A stretch of DNA of 17,772 nucleotides from an uncultured Candidatus Saccharibacteria bacterium. GTDB lineage: Bacteria; Patescibacteriota; Saccharimonadia; Saccharimonadales; Saccharimonadaceae. The stretch spans positions 1-17,772 of the forward strand of contig CAJZFK010000003.1 of assembly GCA_915070155.1 (NCBI GenBank). Reading direction: 5' to 3'. Of this stretch, positions 1 through 7,196 are shown in pieces; the stretch's first letter is position 1, and each line of letters opens with the position of its first letter. The notes beneath the pieces were generated by a model. It had not been told where the DNA came from. It saw only the letters and a program-made list of their open reading frames with translations, and made no database searches. The translations under genes were made by a program, and so were the position numbers.

Positions 1-1
1 A

Positions 2-406
2 ATTTTATCCGATATCAGCAAACCAGCCTTAAATATTGCAGAAAAAAATGCGAATTCCTTAAATGCAGACGTCCATATTCAACAGCAATCATTACTTAAT
101 GGTCAGCTCAAACCAGTCGACTATATCTTTGCTAATTTGCCTTACGTTGACAAAAATTGGGACGTATCTCCAGAACTTCAATACGAACCAGAAATTGCGC
201 TATTCGCCGAAGATGAAGGATTGAAGTTGATATTGCAATTGATCTCGCAAGCACCACGATGTCTCACTCCAGAAGGCTTACTATTTATCGAGGCGGACCC
301 TCAGCAACACAATAGAATAATTGACGAAGCCGTGAAAAATGGTTTTGTAAAAGAGAGGGTTCTCAATTACATCCTAGCCCTGCGTTTCACTGGCGCTAAA
401 GATTAA
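2..406 (+). CDS. prmC: PrmC/HemK-like release-factor glutamine N5-methyltransferase, C-terminal part (5' end outside window)
   Basis: Only the last 134 residues are present; the frame is open to the left edge, so the true start lies outside. PrmC transfers a methyl group from S-adenosylmethionine to the glutamine of the GGQ motif of release factors, in the cytosol. The visible part has the family's order: a DIS(K)xALxxAxxNA segment after the third Rossmann strand (residues 5-17 of the fragment), then the catalytic tetrapeptide region in the form ANLPYV (about residue 45), then the EPxxALFAxDEGL segment, and a LTPEGLLFIEADPQQ strand typical of class I methyltransferases. The catalytic motif is NLPY rather than the textbook NPPY. 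The stop overlaps the stop of the convergent downstream gene within one TTAA. A related N5/N6 methyltransferase cannot be excluded because the N-terminal domain is missing. Confidence 0.82.
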   Translation: MLSDISKPALNIAEKNANSLNADVHIQQQSLLNGQLKPVDYIFANLPYVDKNWDVSPELQYEPEIALFAEDEGLKLILQLISQAPRCLTPEGLLFIEADPQQHNRIIDEAVKNGFVKERVLNYILALRFTGAKD

Positions 407-1167
407 ATCACTACAGAATTTAAGAACACTAGCATCACTAAGATAATTCCGATAGTAAGAATTACTGGAGCGGATATGTCTGAAAATCGAATAGCTTTGT
501 GTTTGTTGTAAGATTGGTAGGCTTTACTGGCGACGAGCGAGAATAGCAATAAGATTATTGTAACCTGTGAAACGCCGCCAAATAATGACTTTCCGTAGCT
601 GTAAGTCCAATAATACGACAGCCAACCCAGCTCAGCAAAGACGAGTCCCCAGATTGCCGAAAGTAAAACCGTTTGTTCTTCGTCATAACTGTGTAGGAAA
701 TGGCGCGCAGAACTATAGCCAATCAAGAACATCAGAATAACAACCACAGAAACTGGCCACTCGTACGACACCACCATAAGCGCAGTTACACCGACGAAAA
801 TAGCGATCAACGACTGCATGGCGACCTGCCAGCGCTTAGACATCGGCTTAATCACAACCAGCCAAATTGCATATAGTATCGCCAATGCTACGCGGAAATA
901 AAACACTGACGTAGGTAGATACATCAGACCAACAACACCAATTCCGACCGTTAAGTCAACCAAGTTAGCCTGAATGTTTGCCCACCAAAAACGCGGACGA
1001 ACAGCAATTATACGCCATTTGCTCAGCACAACAAGCGCTAACGCTGGAAATGGGGTCTGAAACGCTTGAGCAATAACAAGCAATGCCGCCGCCAAGCCAA
1101 TATTCAAGACATAGTAAACCAACTCGCTCCAAAACGTTCTTCGTTTAACAGTTTTCAGTAACTCCAT
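403..1167 (-). CDS. Polytopic membrane protein of unknown function
   Basis: I do not recognise a family. The 254-residue product starts with a short basic N-terminus (ELLKTVKRRTFW) and then reads as about eight hydrophobic helices spread over the whole length, with short polar loops such as KWRIIAVRPRFWWAN (about 50-65), KPMSKRWQ (about 108-115) and HSYDEEQ (about 160-166). It ends in a hydrophobic helix without a tail. It contains no cysteine. Its start lies 21 nt after the LCP stop, but it has its own extended -10 sequence 10 nt before the ATG and no Shine-Dalgarno, so it probably makes a nearly leaderless transcript as well as being reachable by LCP read-through. Its position beside an LCP ligase and signal peptidase suggests an envelope role, but that is only context. 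Confidence 0.8.
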   Translation of the reverse strand: MELLKTVKRRTFWSELVYYVLNIGLAAALLVIAQAFQTPFPALALVVLSKWRIIAVRPRFWWANIQANLVDLTVGIGVVGLMYLPTSVFYFRVALAILYAIWLVVIKPMSKRWQVAMQSLIAIFVGVTALMVVSYEWPVSVVVILMFLIGYSSARHFLHSYDEEQTVLLSAIWGLVFAELGWLSYYWTYSYGKSLFGGVSQVTIILLLFSLVASKAYQSYNKHKAIRFSDISAPVILTIGIILVMLVFLNSVVI

Positions 1168-1177
1168 AACTTACTCT

Positions 1178-1183
1178 ATTATA
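1178..1183 (-). promoter_or_regulatory. Extended -10 promoter for the membrane protein gene
   Basis: On the minus strand the bases read TGG-TATAAT, an extended -10 (TGn before a perfect hexamer). No convincing -35 is seen. Counting 7 nt from the hexamer puts transcription start near 1171, only about 4 nt before the ATG at 1167. There is no Shine-Dalgarno in the gap. Confidence 0.6.
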
Positions 1184-1188
1184 CCAAA

Positions 1189-2832
1189 TTATGAGCCAGT
1201 TCCCACAACAACGATAAATTGCGCGTCAACATTCAAATTATACTTCGAGGAATCTGATGAAACCGAGCCGTACAACTCCTTGAATTTATCTTTTGTGGCA
1301 GTTTTTTCTTTACCAGCTGGCAATTGATAAACTTGGGTCTTCCCTAACTTTTCATTACCTGGAGCATTGCCAACATGAACAACTTTCATTCCTAATTCCG
1401 TCAATTTGTCCGCTTCTTTCTGTGCTGCACCAGCCACGCCGGAACCATTCAAGACAGCGACTGTGGCTTTTTCCTTAGATAACGGCGTTGCGTAAATCTC
1501 AGATTTTATATAAGCGCGAATGTCGTTATAATCATACAATCCCGCAGCCGGCTGGACTATGCTTGCGCCACCCGCCGTGCCAGTAGTCATAAGTACGTTG
1601 TTTTCCTCCACAAAACTCAATCTGTGAATATCAGATTCTTTTATCTCTGAGCCAAGGTTCATAATTGTGCGGATTTCTTTCGTGTCAATGTTTGTGCGCA
1701 AGTTTTTGCCCATGGCATCCATCAGAGACGTCACCTTACCAAAGTCAGTCAATGTTCCCGTGGAAGTGGCTTTGCTTTTCAGCGCCATCATAACCAATTG
1801 CTGGTTTTTCTCTCGGTCAAAGTTAGATTGTTCCAATCCGTAAGTTGGCGCCACCAAACCACGCGCTCGAGAGAACCACATCGCTTTTTCGCCATCCATT
1901 TCGTGCTTGCCGTTAGTCAATTGCATATAGTGACCCGTTGGACATCGTTCGCGACGTTGCTGATAGTTCAATTCCTTCGCTCGGCACATCCAGTCCATGC
2001 TTGGATCAAGGATTCCCCGCGGATCACGACTCTGTACGTCAACAGTAACTCCGCCGACCGCATTGACAGCATCACGAATCACCGCAGTATTAATATGCGC
2101 CACGTATTGAATATCCATACCGAATATATCGCCGATGAATTTCTTAGTTTTATCCATTCGTTCGGCTTCTGCCTGCGCACTATCTCCATTATTCACGCAA
2201 CCAAAATATTCATTGATTTTACCAGCGTAGCCAGAATTACACGCCATGCCAAATTTTACATACAAGTCACGCGGAATGCTAAACATATACGCATCCTTCT
2301 TTGTCTGATTGACGCTAAGAATCATCATCGAGTCAGTCAATGTCGCACCTGGATGGTCTGGATCGTCATCTGTTGTACCTAAAATCAGCACATTACTTCT
2401 GCCATAAGCATCCTCTTTCAGCTTCTGCTGCGAAAACAACCCTAAGATTCCGCCGTTATGGAACACCGAGTTCATCGTCTGCCATAATTTTAATAGCAGC
2501 CAGCCCGCCACAATTGCAATAATAATTCCGATAATCGCAAGAACAATCCTGGTAATTAACTTTTTCTTACGCTTCTGCTTACGCTCCTGTCGAGGAGAAG
2601 GCTGGGTGTTTTCATCAATTGCGGCCAAAGATTCACTAATATTCTGCCTTAATTTATTAGCAGAAGTTGGTTGCTGAATACTCCTTGTCGCATTATTCGA
2701 CACTTGCGGACTATCTTCGTTACTACGATAATGCCCGAGCGTAGTCGTTTTTTTGCTAGTAATTTCCCCCAACGAAGTTCGCTGTGGTCGCTTGGCGACA
2801 AATCCGTCCATCGACTGTTTGCGTGGTTTCAT
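1189..2832 (-). CDS. LytR-CpsA-Psr (LCP) family phosphotransferase with C-terminal LytR_C domain
   Basis: LCP proteins attach lipid-linked glycopolymers to peptidoglycan on the outer face of the membrane. This 547-residue protein has a long polar cytoplasmic N-terminus (1-91, rich in S, Q, K, R and ending in a basic stop-transfer run), one membrane helix (about 92-115), an LCP domain (about 146-390) and a LytR_C domain (about 455-546, starting at ATVAVLNGSGVAGAA). LCP landmarks are NVLILGTTDDD, TDSMMILSVN with its acidic residue, the arginine motif FSIPRDLYV, and the distal SRARG plus NFDREKNQQLV block holding the conserved arginines that bind the polyprenyl pyrophosphate. Four cysteines all lie in the extracytoplasmic part, in two close pairs (about residues 198/212 and 283/297). 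It is divergent from signal peptidase I, and its start ATG follows a -10 at leaderless spacing. Confidence 0.93.
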   Translation of the reverse strand: MKPRKQSMDGFVAKRPQRTSLGEITSKKTTTLGHYRSNEDSPQVSNNATRSIQQPTSANKLRQNISESLAAIDENTQPSPRQERKQKRKKKLITRIVLAIIGIIIAIVAGWLLLKLWQTMNSVFHNGGILGLFSQQKLKEDAYGRSNVLILGTTDDDPDHPGATLTDSMMILSVNQTKKDAYMFSIPRDLYVKFGMACNSGYAGKINEYFGCVNNGDSAQAEAERMDKTKKFIGDIFGMDIQYVAHINTAVIRDAVNAVGGVTVDVQSRDPRGILDPSMDWMCRAKELNYQQRRERCPTGHYMQLTNGKHEMDGEKAMWFSRARGLVAPTYGLEQSNFDREKNQQLVMMALKSKATSTGTLTDFGKVTSLMDAMGKNLRTNIDTKEIRTIMNLGSEIKESDIHRLSFVEENNVLMTTGTAGGASIVQPAAGLYDYNDIRAYIKSEIYATPLSKEKATVAVLNGSGVAGAAQKEADKLTELGMKVVHVGNAPGNEKLGKTQVYQLPAGKEKTATKDKFKELYGSVSSDSSKYNLNVDAQFIVVVGTGS

Positions 2833-2874
2833 ATCTATTGATTATAACACACAAAACGCTTATAATTGAAACAA
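2833..2874. promoter_or_regulatory. Bidirectional overlapping promoter between LCP gene and signal peptidase gene
   Basis: Plus strand: TTGATT (2838-2843), 17-bp spacer, TATAAT (2861-2866); predicted start at about 2873, one base before the lepB ATG at 2874. Minus strand: TATAAT (2846-2841), predicted start at about 2834, two bases before the LCP ATG at 2832; its -35 is weak (TTTCAA or TTGTTT in 2866-2874). The minus-strand -10 overlaps the plus-strand -35, so the two promoters should not be occupied together. Both mRNAs would be essentially leaderless, and neither gene has a Shine-Dalgarno. Confidence 0.72.
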
Positions 2875-3479
2875 TGGACGCTACTTTTATGGATCGTCAT
2901 CCAAAATTACAAGATGGCCTGGGAATGGTCATTTTCGTTGTTGGCGTGGTGATTGGTACACTTTTATTGAACACTTTTGTATTTCAAACTTTCAATGTTG
3001 AAGGCGCCAGTATGGAAACAACTATGTACACCGGTGATCGCCTGATCGTCAATCGATTGCCCGTCACTAGCTCAAAATTGCAAAATAAAAATTATACCCC
3101 AAAGCGCGGACAAGTAATTGTGTTTAAGAATCCTAATTTCAACGCCTCGACAGGTAAAGATGAGTACATCGTTAAGCGCGTAATTGCCTTTGCTGGTGAG
3201 CGAGTTACTGTGAAAAACGGCACCGTAACCGTTTACAACACAGAAAATCCCGACGGATTTAACCCTGACACCTCAGTCAATAAAAATGAGCCAGGACAAC
3301 CTACTTCTGGAGATGTCGATACGACCGTACCAGAAGGCACAATATTCGTTATGGGCGATCACCGCCAAGGAAGCTATTCTTGCGACTCCCGAAACTGTAT
3401 GGGACCAATTCCCCTCTATGACATCGTCGGACCAGTTAGCCTACGAATATTCCCATTCAATAAAATTCGCTCGTTCTAA
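2874..3479 (+). CDS. lepB: Signal peptidase I
   Basis: This 201-residue membrane serine protease removes signal peptides from exported proteins. It has a short N-terminal tail, one membrane helix (about 17-37) and an extracytoplasmic catalytic domain. The nucleophile is Ser46 in GASMETTMYTGDRL (box B), the general-base lysine is Lys101 in YIVKRVIAFAGE (box D), and box E appears as MGDHRQGSYSCDSRNCMG with the conserved GD and SR. The usual proline two residues after SM is replaced by threonine, and two cysteines bracket the box E serine. I chose the ATG at 2874 because it lies one base after the predicted transcription start of a TTGATT-N17-TATAAT promoter; the longer open frame from 2784 would cross this promoter and start inside the LCP gene. 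ATG 2889 is a possible alternative. It converges on parB with a 6-nt gap. Confidence 0.92.
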   Translation: MDATFMDRHPKLQDGLGMVIFVVGVVIGTLLLNTFVFQTFNVEGASMETTMYTGDRLIVNRLPVTSSKLQNKNYTPKRGQVIVFKNPNFNASTGKDEYIVKRVIAFAGERVTVKNGTVTVYNTENPDGFNPDTSVNKNEPGQPTSGDVDTTVPEGTIFVMGDHRQGSYSCDSRNCMGPIPLYDIVGPVSLRIFPFNKIRSF

Positions 3480-3485
3480 TAAAAA

Positions 3486-4364
3486 TTACTTTTCGAGCAA
3501 TTCTCTTATTCGTTCAAATTCAAGATTATCCTTAAACTTGATACTAATCTGACCAGCTCCACGGCCGTTTGTACGAATTTTCACACCTGTCCCAAATCGC
3601 TTTGAAAGACTTTCAACAGCGTCTGCATGCGGCATATCCGCTGGGCGTCGTTTGTTCTCGATTGGACTAGCCTTCGCCTGCTTCCACAAAGTAACAACTT
3701 GCTCGATCCGTCGCGCCGACCACTCCTCGCGAATAGCTCGCTCCATAATATCTTCCGCAGCGTCATCAGGCAAACCGATTAGAGGCCTTGCCTGCCCTTC
3801 ATTTAATCGCCCCTCAAACAACGCCTGCTGCACAGACTTCGGCAATTTCAGTAGCCTCAACGTATTACTGACCGCACTTATAGATTTGCCGCCCAGACGC
3901 TTGCCAATTTCCTCCAGCGTCATATTGAATTGGTCGCGCAATTTCTGATAAGCGGTCGCAGTTTCAAGTGCATTCAAATCATGTCGTTGCAAATTTTCAA
4001 TCAAAGAAATCTCCAGGCGATTTTGATCGCTCATACTCCTGACGATACACGGCACCTCTGTTAAATTCGCCCTATTTGCCGCACGCCAACGTCGCTCGCC
4101 CGCCACGATCAGATATTTATCACCCTTTGGCGTCACAACAATTGGCTGAACTACGCCATGCTCGCGCACCGATTCCGTCAACTCATTCAAAGCATTCTCA
4201 TCAAAAAAACGACGCGGCTGATCTGGATCTGGGACGACTTGATCAATAGCAATATCTCTTAGATGAGAAACTTTCACGTCCTGTTGTGCGGTTGGATCAA
4301 ACGTTTCATCGATCAAATTGGTTGGAATCAATGACCCAAAACCTCTGCCTAAACCTTTTTTCAT
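3486..4364 (-). CDS. parB: Chromosome-partitioning protein ParB (CTPase/parS-binding)
   Basis: ParB binds centromere-like parS sites, clamps on DNA in a CTP-dependent way and works with ParA in chromosome segregation. The 292-residue length is normal. The N-terminal KKGLGRGFGSLIP matches the ParA-stimulating tail of many ParB/Spo0J proteins. The CTP-binding domain (about 35-125) carries the VPDPDQPRRFF motif, the strand VVQPIVV, the phosphate-binding GERRWRA and the ISLIENLQRHDLNALETA helix. A helix-turn-helix follows (MTLEEIGKRLGGKSISAVSNTLRLLKLP, split here by families as the parS reader). The C-terminus ending in IRELLEK is the dimerisation part. Start codon and parA stop overlap as ATGA, indicating translational coupling. 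No full parS palindrome was found in the window. Confidence 0.95.
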   Translation of the reverse strand: MKKGLGRGFGSLIPTNLIDETFDPTAQQDVKVSHLRDIAIDQVVPDPDQPRRFFDENALNELTESVREHGVVQPIVVTPKGDKYLIVAGERRWRAANRANLTEVPCIVRSMSDQNRLEISLIENLQRHDLNALETATAYQKLRDQFNMTLEEIGKRLGGKSISAVSNTLRLLKLPKSVQQALFEGRLNEGQARPLIGLPDDAAEDIMERAIREEWSARRIEQVVTLWKQAKASPIENKRRPADMPHADAVESLSKRFGTGVKIRTNGRGAGQISIKFKDNLEFERIRELLEK

Positions 4365-5125
4365 CGTTCCACCCTCTCTATAATTTCTTTCGTTAGCGCC
4401 TTATAAGCCCGAGAACCCTTTGAAAAACGATCATACGCACCAACTGGCGCGCCATGACTAGGGGCTTCAGCCAAGCGAATATTTCGCGGAATGCTATTCT
4501 TGAAAATCTTATCTGGGAAATATTTTTTAACCTCAGCATGAACTTGCCCAGATAATGTAGTCCTGGAGTCCATCATCGTCAGTAAAACACCCAATAATTC
4601 CAAAGGTGGATTAAGCCCCTTCTTTATCAATTTCATACTTTCCAAAAGCTGCCCCAATCCTTCCAGAGCGTAAAATTCCGCCTGAACTGGAAGCAATACG
4701 TAATTAGCGGCAATCATACCGTTGACTGTCAACAAACTCAAGCTCGGCGGGCTATCAATAATAATATAATCGTAATCCGTCGCCTTTTGTAAAGCTTCTC
4801 GCAAGCGAACAAACCTTCCCTGCGCCTGCGCCAATTCCACTTCCGTATTCGCCAAATGAGGTGTAGCTGGAGCGATTGATAAGTTTTTATATTCCGTCGG
4901 CAATATGATATTTGCTAGGTCAATTTGTCGCATAATCACTTCTGATATTGTTGCGCCTAAATTCTGTTTATCTATTCCAAGCCCACTAGTAGCATTACCC
5001 TGCGGATCAAAATCCACCAACAATGTTTTCTTGCCAGCTTTTGCCAAAAAATATGCTACGTTAATTGACGTCGTTGTTTTGCCGACGCCACCTTTTTGAT
5101 TTGTCACCGCAATGATTTTTGTCAT
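4361..5125 (-). CDS. parA: ParA/Soj-family partition ATPase
   Basis: A 254-residue deviant-Walker ATPase that dimerises with ATP, binds DNA nonspecifically and is driven off by ParB. Seen in sequence: the deviant Walker A KGGVGKTTTSINVA (about 11-24) with the signature lysine, Walker A' LLVDFDPQGNAT (about 35-46) and Walker B YDYIIIDSPPSLSLLT (about 118-133). Length and order fit short chromosomal Soj-type ParA without an N-terminal helix-turn-helix. The ATG at 5125 is preceded by an AAGGGG-type ribosome-binding site about 5 nt upstream. It is the first gene of a two-gene operon with parB (4-nt overlap), placed downstream of the L21 terminator and having its own extended -10 promoter. Confidence 0.96.
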   Translation of the reverse strand: MTKIIAVTNQKGGVGKTTTSINVAYFLAKAGKKTLLVDFDPQGNATSGLGIDKQNLGATISEVIMRQIDLANIILPTEYKNLSIAPATPHLANTEVELAQAQGRFVRLREALQKATDYDYIIIDSPPSLSLLTVNGMIAANYVLLPVQAEFYALEGLGQLLESMKLIKKGLNPPLELLGVLLTMMDSRTTLSGQVHAEVKKYFPDKIFKNSIPRNIRLAEAPSHGAPVGAYDRFSKGSRAYKALTKEIIERVER

Positions 5126-5149
5126 TCGTTCCCCTTTTTACCTGCCTTA

Positions 5150-5155
5150 ATTATA
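5150..5155 (-). promoter_or_regulatory. Extended -10 promoter of parAB
   Basis: On the minus strand TGC-TATAAT forms an extended -10. The best -35 at 17-bp spacing is the weak TGTTAT (5173-5178). Predicted start is near 5143, giving a leader of about 18 nt that contains the AAGGGG ribosome-binding site of parA. Confidence 0.55.
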
Positions 5156-5184
5156 GCATGAGCAGAACATAAATAACAGACATC

Positions 5185-5211
5185 AAAAAACCGCTTCCTT
5201 TACGAAAGCGG
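5185..5211 (-). terminator. Rho-independent terminator after rplU
   Basis: Read on the minus strand: stem CCGCTTTC (5211-5204), loop GTAAA, stem GGAAGCGG (5198-5191), then six T (5190-5185). This is an 8-bp stem with one G-T pair. It lies 9 nt after the L21 stop and separates rplU from parAB. Confidence 0.85.
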
Positions 5212-5220
5212 CTCTTCAGA

Positions 5221-5526
5221 TTATTTGATTGACGTAATTTCAATCTTCGTGTACTTCTGGCGATGACCAGTTTCTTTATGTACACGCTTCTTACTCTTGT
5301 AGCGGATAACGCGGAGCTTGTCGCCCTTAACTTCCGCTTCTACGACCTTAGCTTTAACGCTAGAGCCTTTTACAGTTGGCGTACCAACCTTGATTTTATC
5401 ACCATCAATCACTAAAAGTGCGTCGAGAGTGAGTTCTTTTGTGCCTTCAGGGAGGAGATCCACCAAGAGGGACTCTTTTTCGCTGACAAGATATTGTTTG
5501 CCAGAGATTTTTACGACTGCTTTCAT
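5221..5526 (-). CDS. rplU: 50S ribosomal protein L21
   Basis: The 101 residues match L21 end to end: N-terminal KAVVKISGKQYLV, middle LLVIDGDKIKVGTPTV, and the basic rRNA-binding C-terminal part RYKSKKRVHKETGHRQKYT. L21 binds 23S rRNA in the large subunit. The ATG follows a clear Shine-Dalgarno AAGGAA with 4-nt spacing. It is transcribed alone: a promoter lies directly upstream and a terminator 9 nt downstream. The partner L27 gene (rpmA), which follows rplU in most bacteria, is not here; parA comes next instead. Confidence 0.97.
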   Translation of the reverse strand: MKAVVKISGKQYLVSEKESLLVDLLPEGTKELTLDALLVIDGDKIKVGTPTVKGSSVKAKVVEAEVKGDKLRVIRYKSKKRVHKETGHRQKYTKIEITSIK

Positions 5527-5560
5527 TTCGTTCCTTAATTATTATGAATTAACTCTAATA

Positions 5561-5589
5561 ATTCTATCAAAAACTAGCAATAAAATCAA
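5561..5589 (-). promoter_or_regulatory. Promoter of rplU
   Basis: Minus strand: -35 TTGATT (5589-5584), 17-bp spacer, -10 TAGAAT (5566-5561). Predicted start near 5554, giving a leader of about 28 nt with the AAGGAA ribosome-binding site. The leader is too short for an L21 autoregulatory structure. Confidence 0.7.
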
Positions 5590-5606
5590 GTGCATGCCAG
5601 TGACAA

Positions 5607-6281
5607 TTACTTATAAAGTGGCGCCTGACCAAAAGGTCCAGTATACAACCTATCATCTTTATGTTCGGACGACAGTAGACTTTCTAAATACGCAATGACG
5701 TCTTCTGGATTTGACTGGGATTTATCTTCGGGTAGATATGGAATATAGCCATTAATCATAAAGCCGCCGCGCGCTCTTGCGACATCTCGAGATTCAGAAA
5801 CTATACCGTAATTATTCTCCCAGCCATCATCGTATTCCTCGTGGAATATGGAGCCTACAATTCGGGCCGTTCTGCCATTTCCATCCTGAAATGGGTGAAG
5901 TAGCACAATACCAAGCGCAGCCACATCACCAAGCCGCTCCGGATTAACATCATCAGGAGATTATTTTATCAATCTCATCAATTCGCTCATTACCTCGTAG
6001 CGATACTCAACAGGTATAGTTTCCTTGTCGCCTATTTTCATAACGCCATCTTCTAAAATCAATGAATCAGCAGACCCCTGAACTCCCCTATTAATCTCAT
6101 CAATAAGCCCAGCAAAATTCTCAAGACTAACATTCTTAAACTGATCCGCCCGCTCCTTTGGAGTAGAGCCATCAATACCAGCCTCAGCTACAAGATTCTT
6201 AAGACCCTCCGCAGACAACACCTCGCCAGGATTCTTAATTTCGGCTCCGTTCATAGTTGTTTGTTTTGGATGTTTTTCCAT
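5607..6281 (-). pseudogene. Fic-domain protein interrupted by one in-frame TAA stop
   Basis: Fic enzymes usually transfer AMP or another nucleotide part to a target hydroxyl. The minus-strand frame from ATG 6281 runs 106 codons, meets TAA at 5963-5961, and continues open in the same frame for 117 codons to 5607. The second half begins SPDDVNPERLGDVAALGIV and holds the complete Fic active-site loop HPFQDGNGRTAR (His, Asp, the GNGR anion hole), preceded by the helix that normally leads into it. The first half has no catalytic motif but ends in a helix (EYRYEVMSELMRLIK) that would run straight on. So this reads as one gene of about 224 codons with a nonsense codon just before the active site. 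Internal restart at GTG 5924 would give a 105-residue piece, with GGAG about 12 nt upstream. A sequencing error is possible. The start ATG 6281 sits 6 nt after TATAGT (leaderless spacing). Confidence 0.72.
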
Positions 6282-6287
6282 GTATAG

Positions 6288-6321
6288 ACTATACAATAGC
6301 ACAAAAAATCGATATAGTCAA
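6288..6321 (-). promoter_or_regulatory. Promoter of the Fic gene
   Basis: Minus strand: -35 TTGACT (6321-6316). Two -10 choices: TATTGT (6298-6293) at 17-bp spacing, starting a leader of about 4-5 nt, or TATAGT (6293-6288) at 22 bp, whose predicted start is exactly the A of ATG 6281. Either way the mRNA has almost no leader, and no Shine-Dalgarno is present. The -35 lies just past the galU stop. Confidence 0.5.
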
Positions 6322-6322
6322 G

Positions 6323-7150
6323 TTAGCAGATAGCGTTTTTCGCCATAGCGTTATTCGCCTTCAGCCAACCACTCGGTGAGCCGCATTCCATATATTCGCC
6401 CTTAGCTTCGCCAACAACAATCACGCCGCCGCCATCGATATACGCATTAATCGCGTCCGTTAGCTCAAACTCGCCTCTCTTAGGATTTGCCGGCAAGGTT
6501 CGCGCCAGCTCAAAAATCTCTTTGTTCAGTACGTAAAAGCTTGAATTACTGAGATTACTTGGAGCTTCTTCCAGTTTCGGCTTTTCAATTATTCGCACAA
6601 AATTGCCCTGATCGTCAGTTTCAATAATTCCTGTTTGCGGAATAAATTCCTCTTCGACAGGATTTCCCAATAGCCCAGCCGACAATCCACGCGATTCCAC
6701 CAACTCCGCCAAATCTGCCGCGTTTGAGCCACCGTCGTCACGCCAAAAGAATTGATCACCCATAATCACAAAAGCCGATTCGCCCTGTTCGATGAATTCA
6801 CTCGCCAAACCAACTGGAATGCTTGTGCCGTAACCACCAGTTCCCGGTTGGGTTAAAAAATGTATTCGGACGTCGCGAAGTGGCGCCACCAGAGGTAATT
6901 TATCTTCTTTTCCCACACGACGCAGATAATCGTTTAATTGAATATTCGAACGATAATAGCTCTGCACCTGTGTACTCTGTTCGCCAACTACGAAGTAAAT
7001 ATCCTTCACGCCCGCTCGCACGACGTCTTGCACGATATAATCAATCACTGGACGAGTACCGACCGGCAACATACACTTTTCAATAGATTTGGTAATCGGC
7101 AACATTCGCGTGCCCCAGCCCGCAACCGGAATAATAGCTTTAGTAATCAT
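6323..7150 (-). CDS. galU: GalU-type UTP-glucose-1-phosphate uridylyltransferase (sugar-phosphate nucleotidyltransferase)
   Basis: This 275-residue cytosolic enzyme is expected to make UDP-glucose (or a related NDP-sugar) from UTP and glucose-1-phosphate, feeding glycopolymer synthesis. The N-terminal nucleotide-binding signature is AGWGTRMLPITKSIEK (about 9-24), followed by MLPVGTRPVIDYIVQD as in GalU. Later landmarks are GTGGYGTSIPVGLA (about 106-119), the metal-site strand FVIMGDQFFW (about 128-137, GDQ where GalU often has GDD), FVRIIEKPKLEE (about 185-196) and the product-side GEFELTDAINAYIDGGG (about 227-243). The glutamate of the usual PKEMLP is cysteine (EKCMLP). The ATG at 7150 follows a strong AGGAGGT ribosome-binding site and its own -10. 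Because the family is broad, glucose-1-phosphate as substrate is likely rather than proven. Confidence 0.88.
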   Translation of the reverse strand: MITKAIIPVAGWGTRMLPITKSIEKCMLPVGTRPVIDYIVQDVVRAGVKDIYFVVGEQSTQVQSYYRSNIQLNDYLRRVGKEDKLPLVAPLRDVRIHFLTQPGTGGYGTSIPVGLASEFIEQGESAFVIMGDQFFWRDDGGSNAADLAELVESRGLSAGLLGNPVEEEFIPQTGIIETDDQGNFVRIIEKPKLEEAPSNLSNSSFYVLNKEIFELARTLPANPKRGEFELTDAINAYIDGGGVIVVGEAKGEYMECGSPSGWLKANNAMAKNAIC

Positions 7151-7191
7151 AGAACCTCCTACATTTTCAGCTCTTTGTGAGAGTAATTATA
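7151..7191 (-). promoter_or_regulatory. -10 element and strong ribosome-binding site of galU
   Basis: Minus strand TATAAT (7191-7186), predicted start near 7179, then AGGAGG 4-5 nt before the ATG at 7150. No good -35 at standard spacing. The -10 sits 6 nt past the stop of the upstream 62-residue ORF, so galU may be served by both promoters. Confidence 0.5.
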
Positions 7192-7196
7192 CATTA

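Noticed and set aside
1798..2382. Open frame of 194 codons on the plus strand
   Set aside because: It lies wholly inside the LCP gene on the other strand, has no recognisable product, no ribosome-binding site, and the LCP domain is intact.
4255..4290. TTTCACGT resembling half of a parS site near parA/parB
   Set aside because: Only one half matches; the inverted GTGAAAC half is missing, so it is not a parS palindrome.
5571..5606. Weak inverted repeat after the Fic gene as a terminator
   Set aside because: The stem is short and interrupted, and the region is better explained as the rplU promoter.
5961..5963. Recoded stop codon in the Fic gene as in UGA-glycine CPR lineages
   Set aside because: The codon is TAA, and TGA serves as a true stop in parA and the WxL-interacting protein gene.
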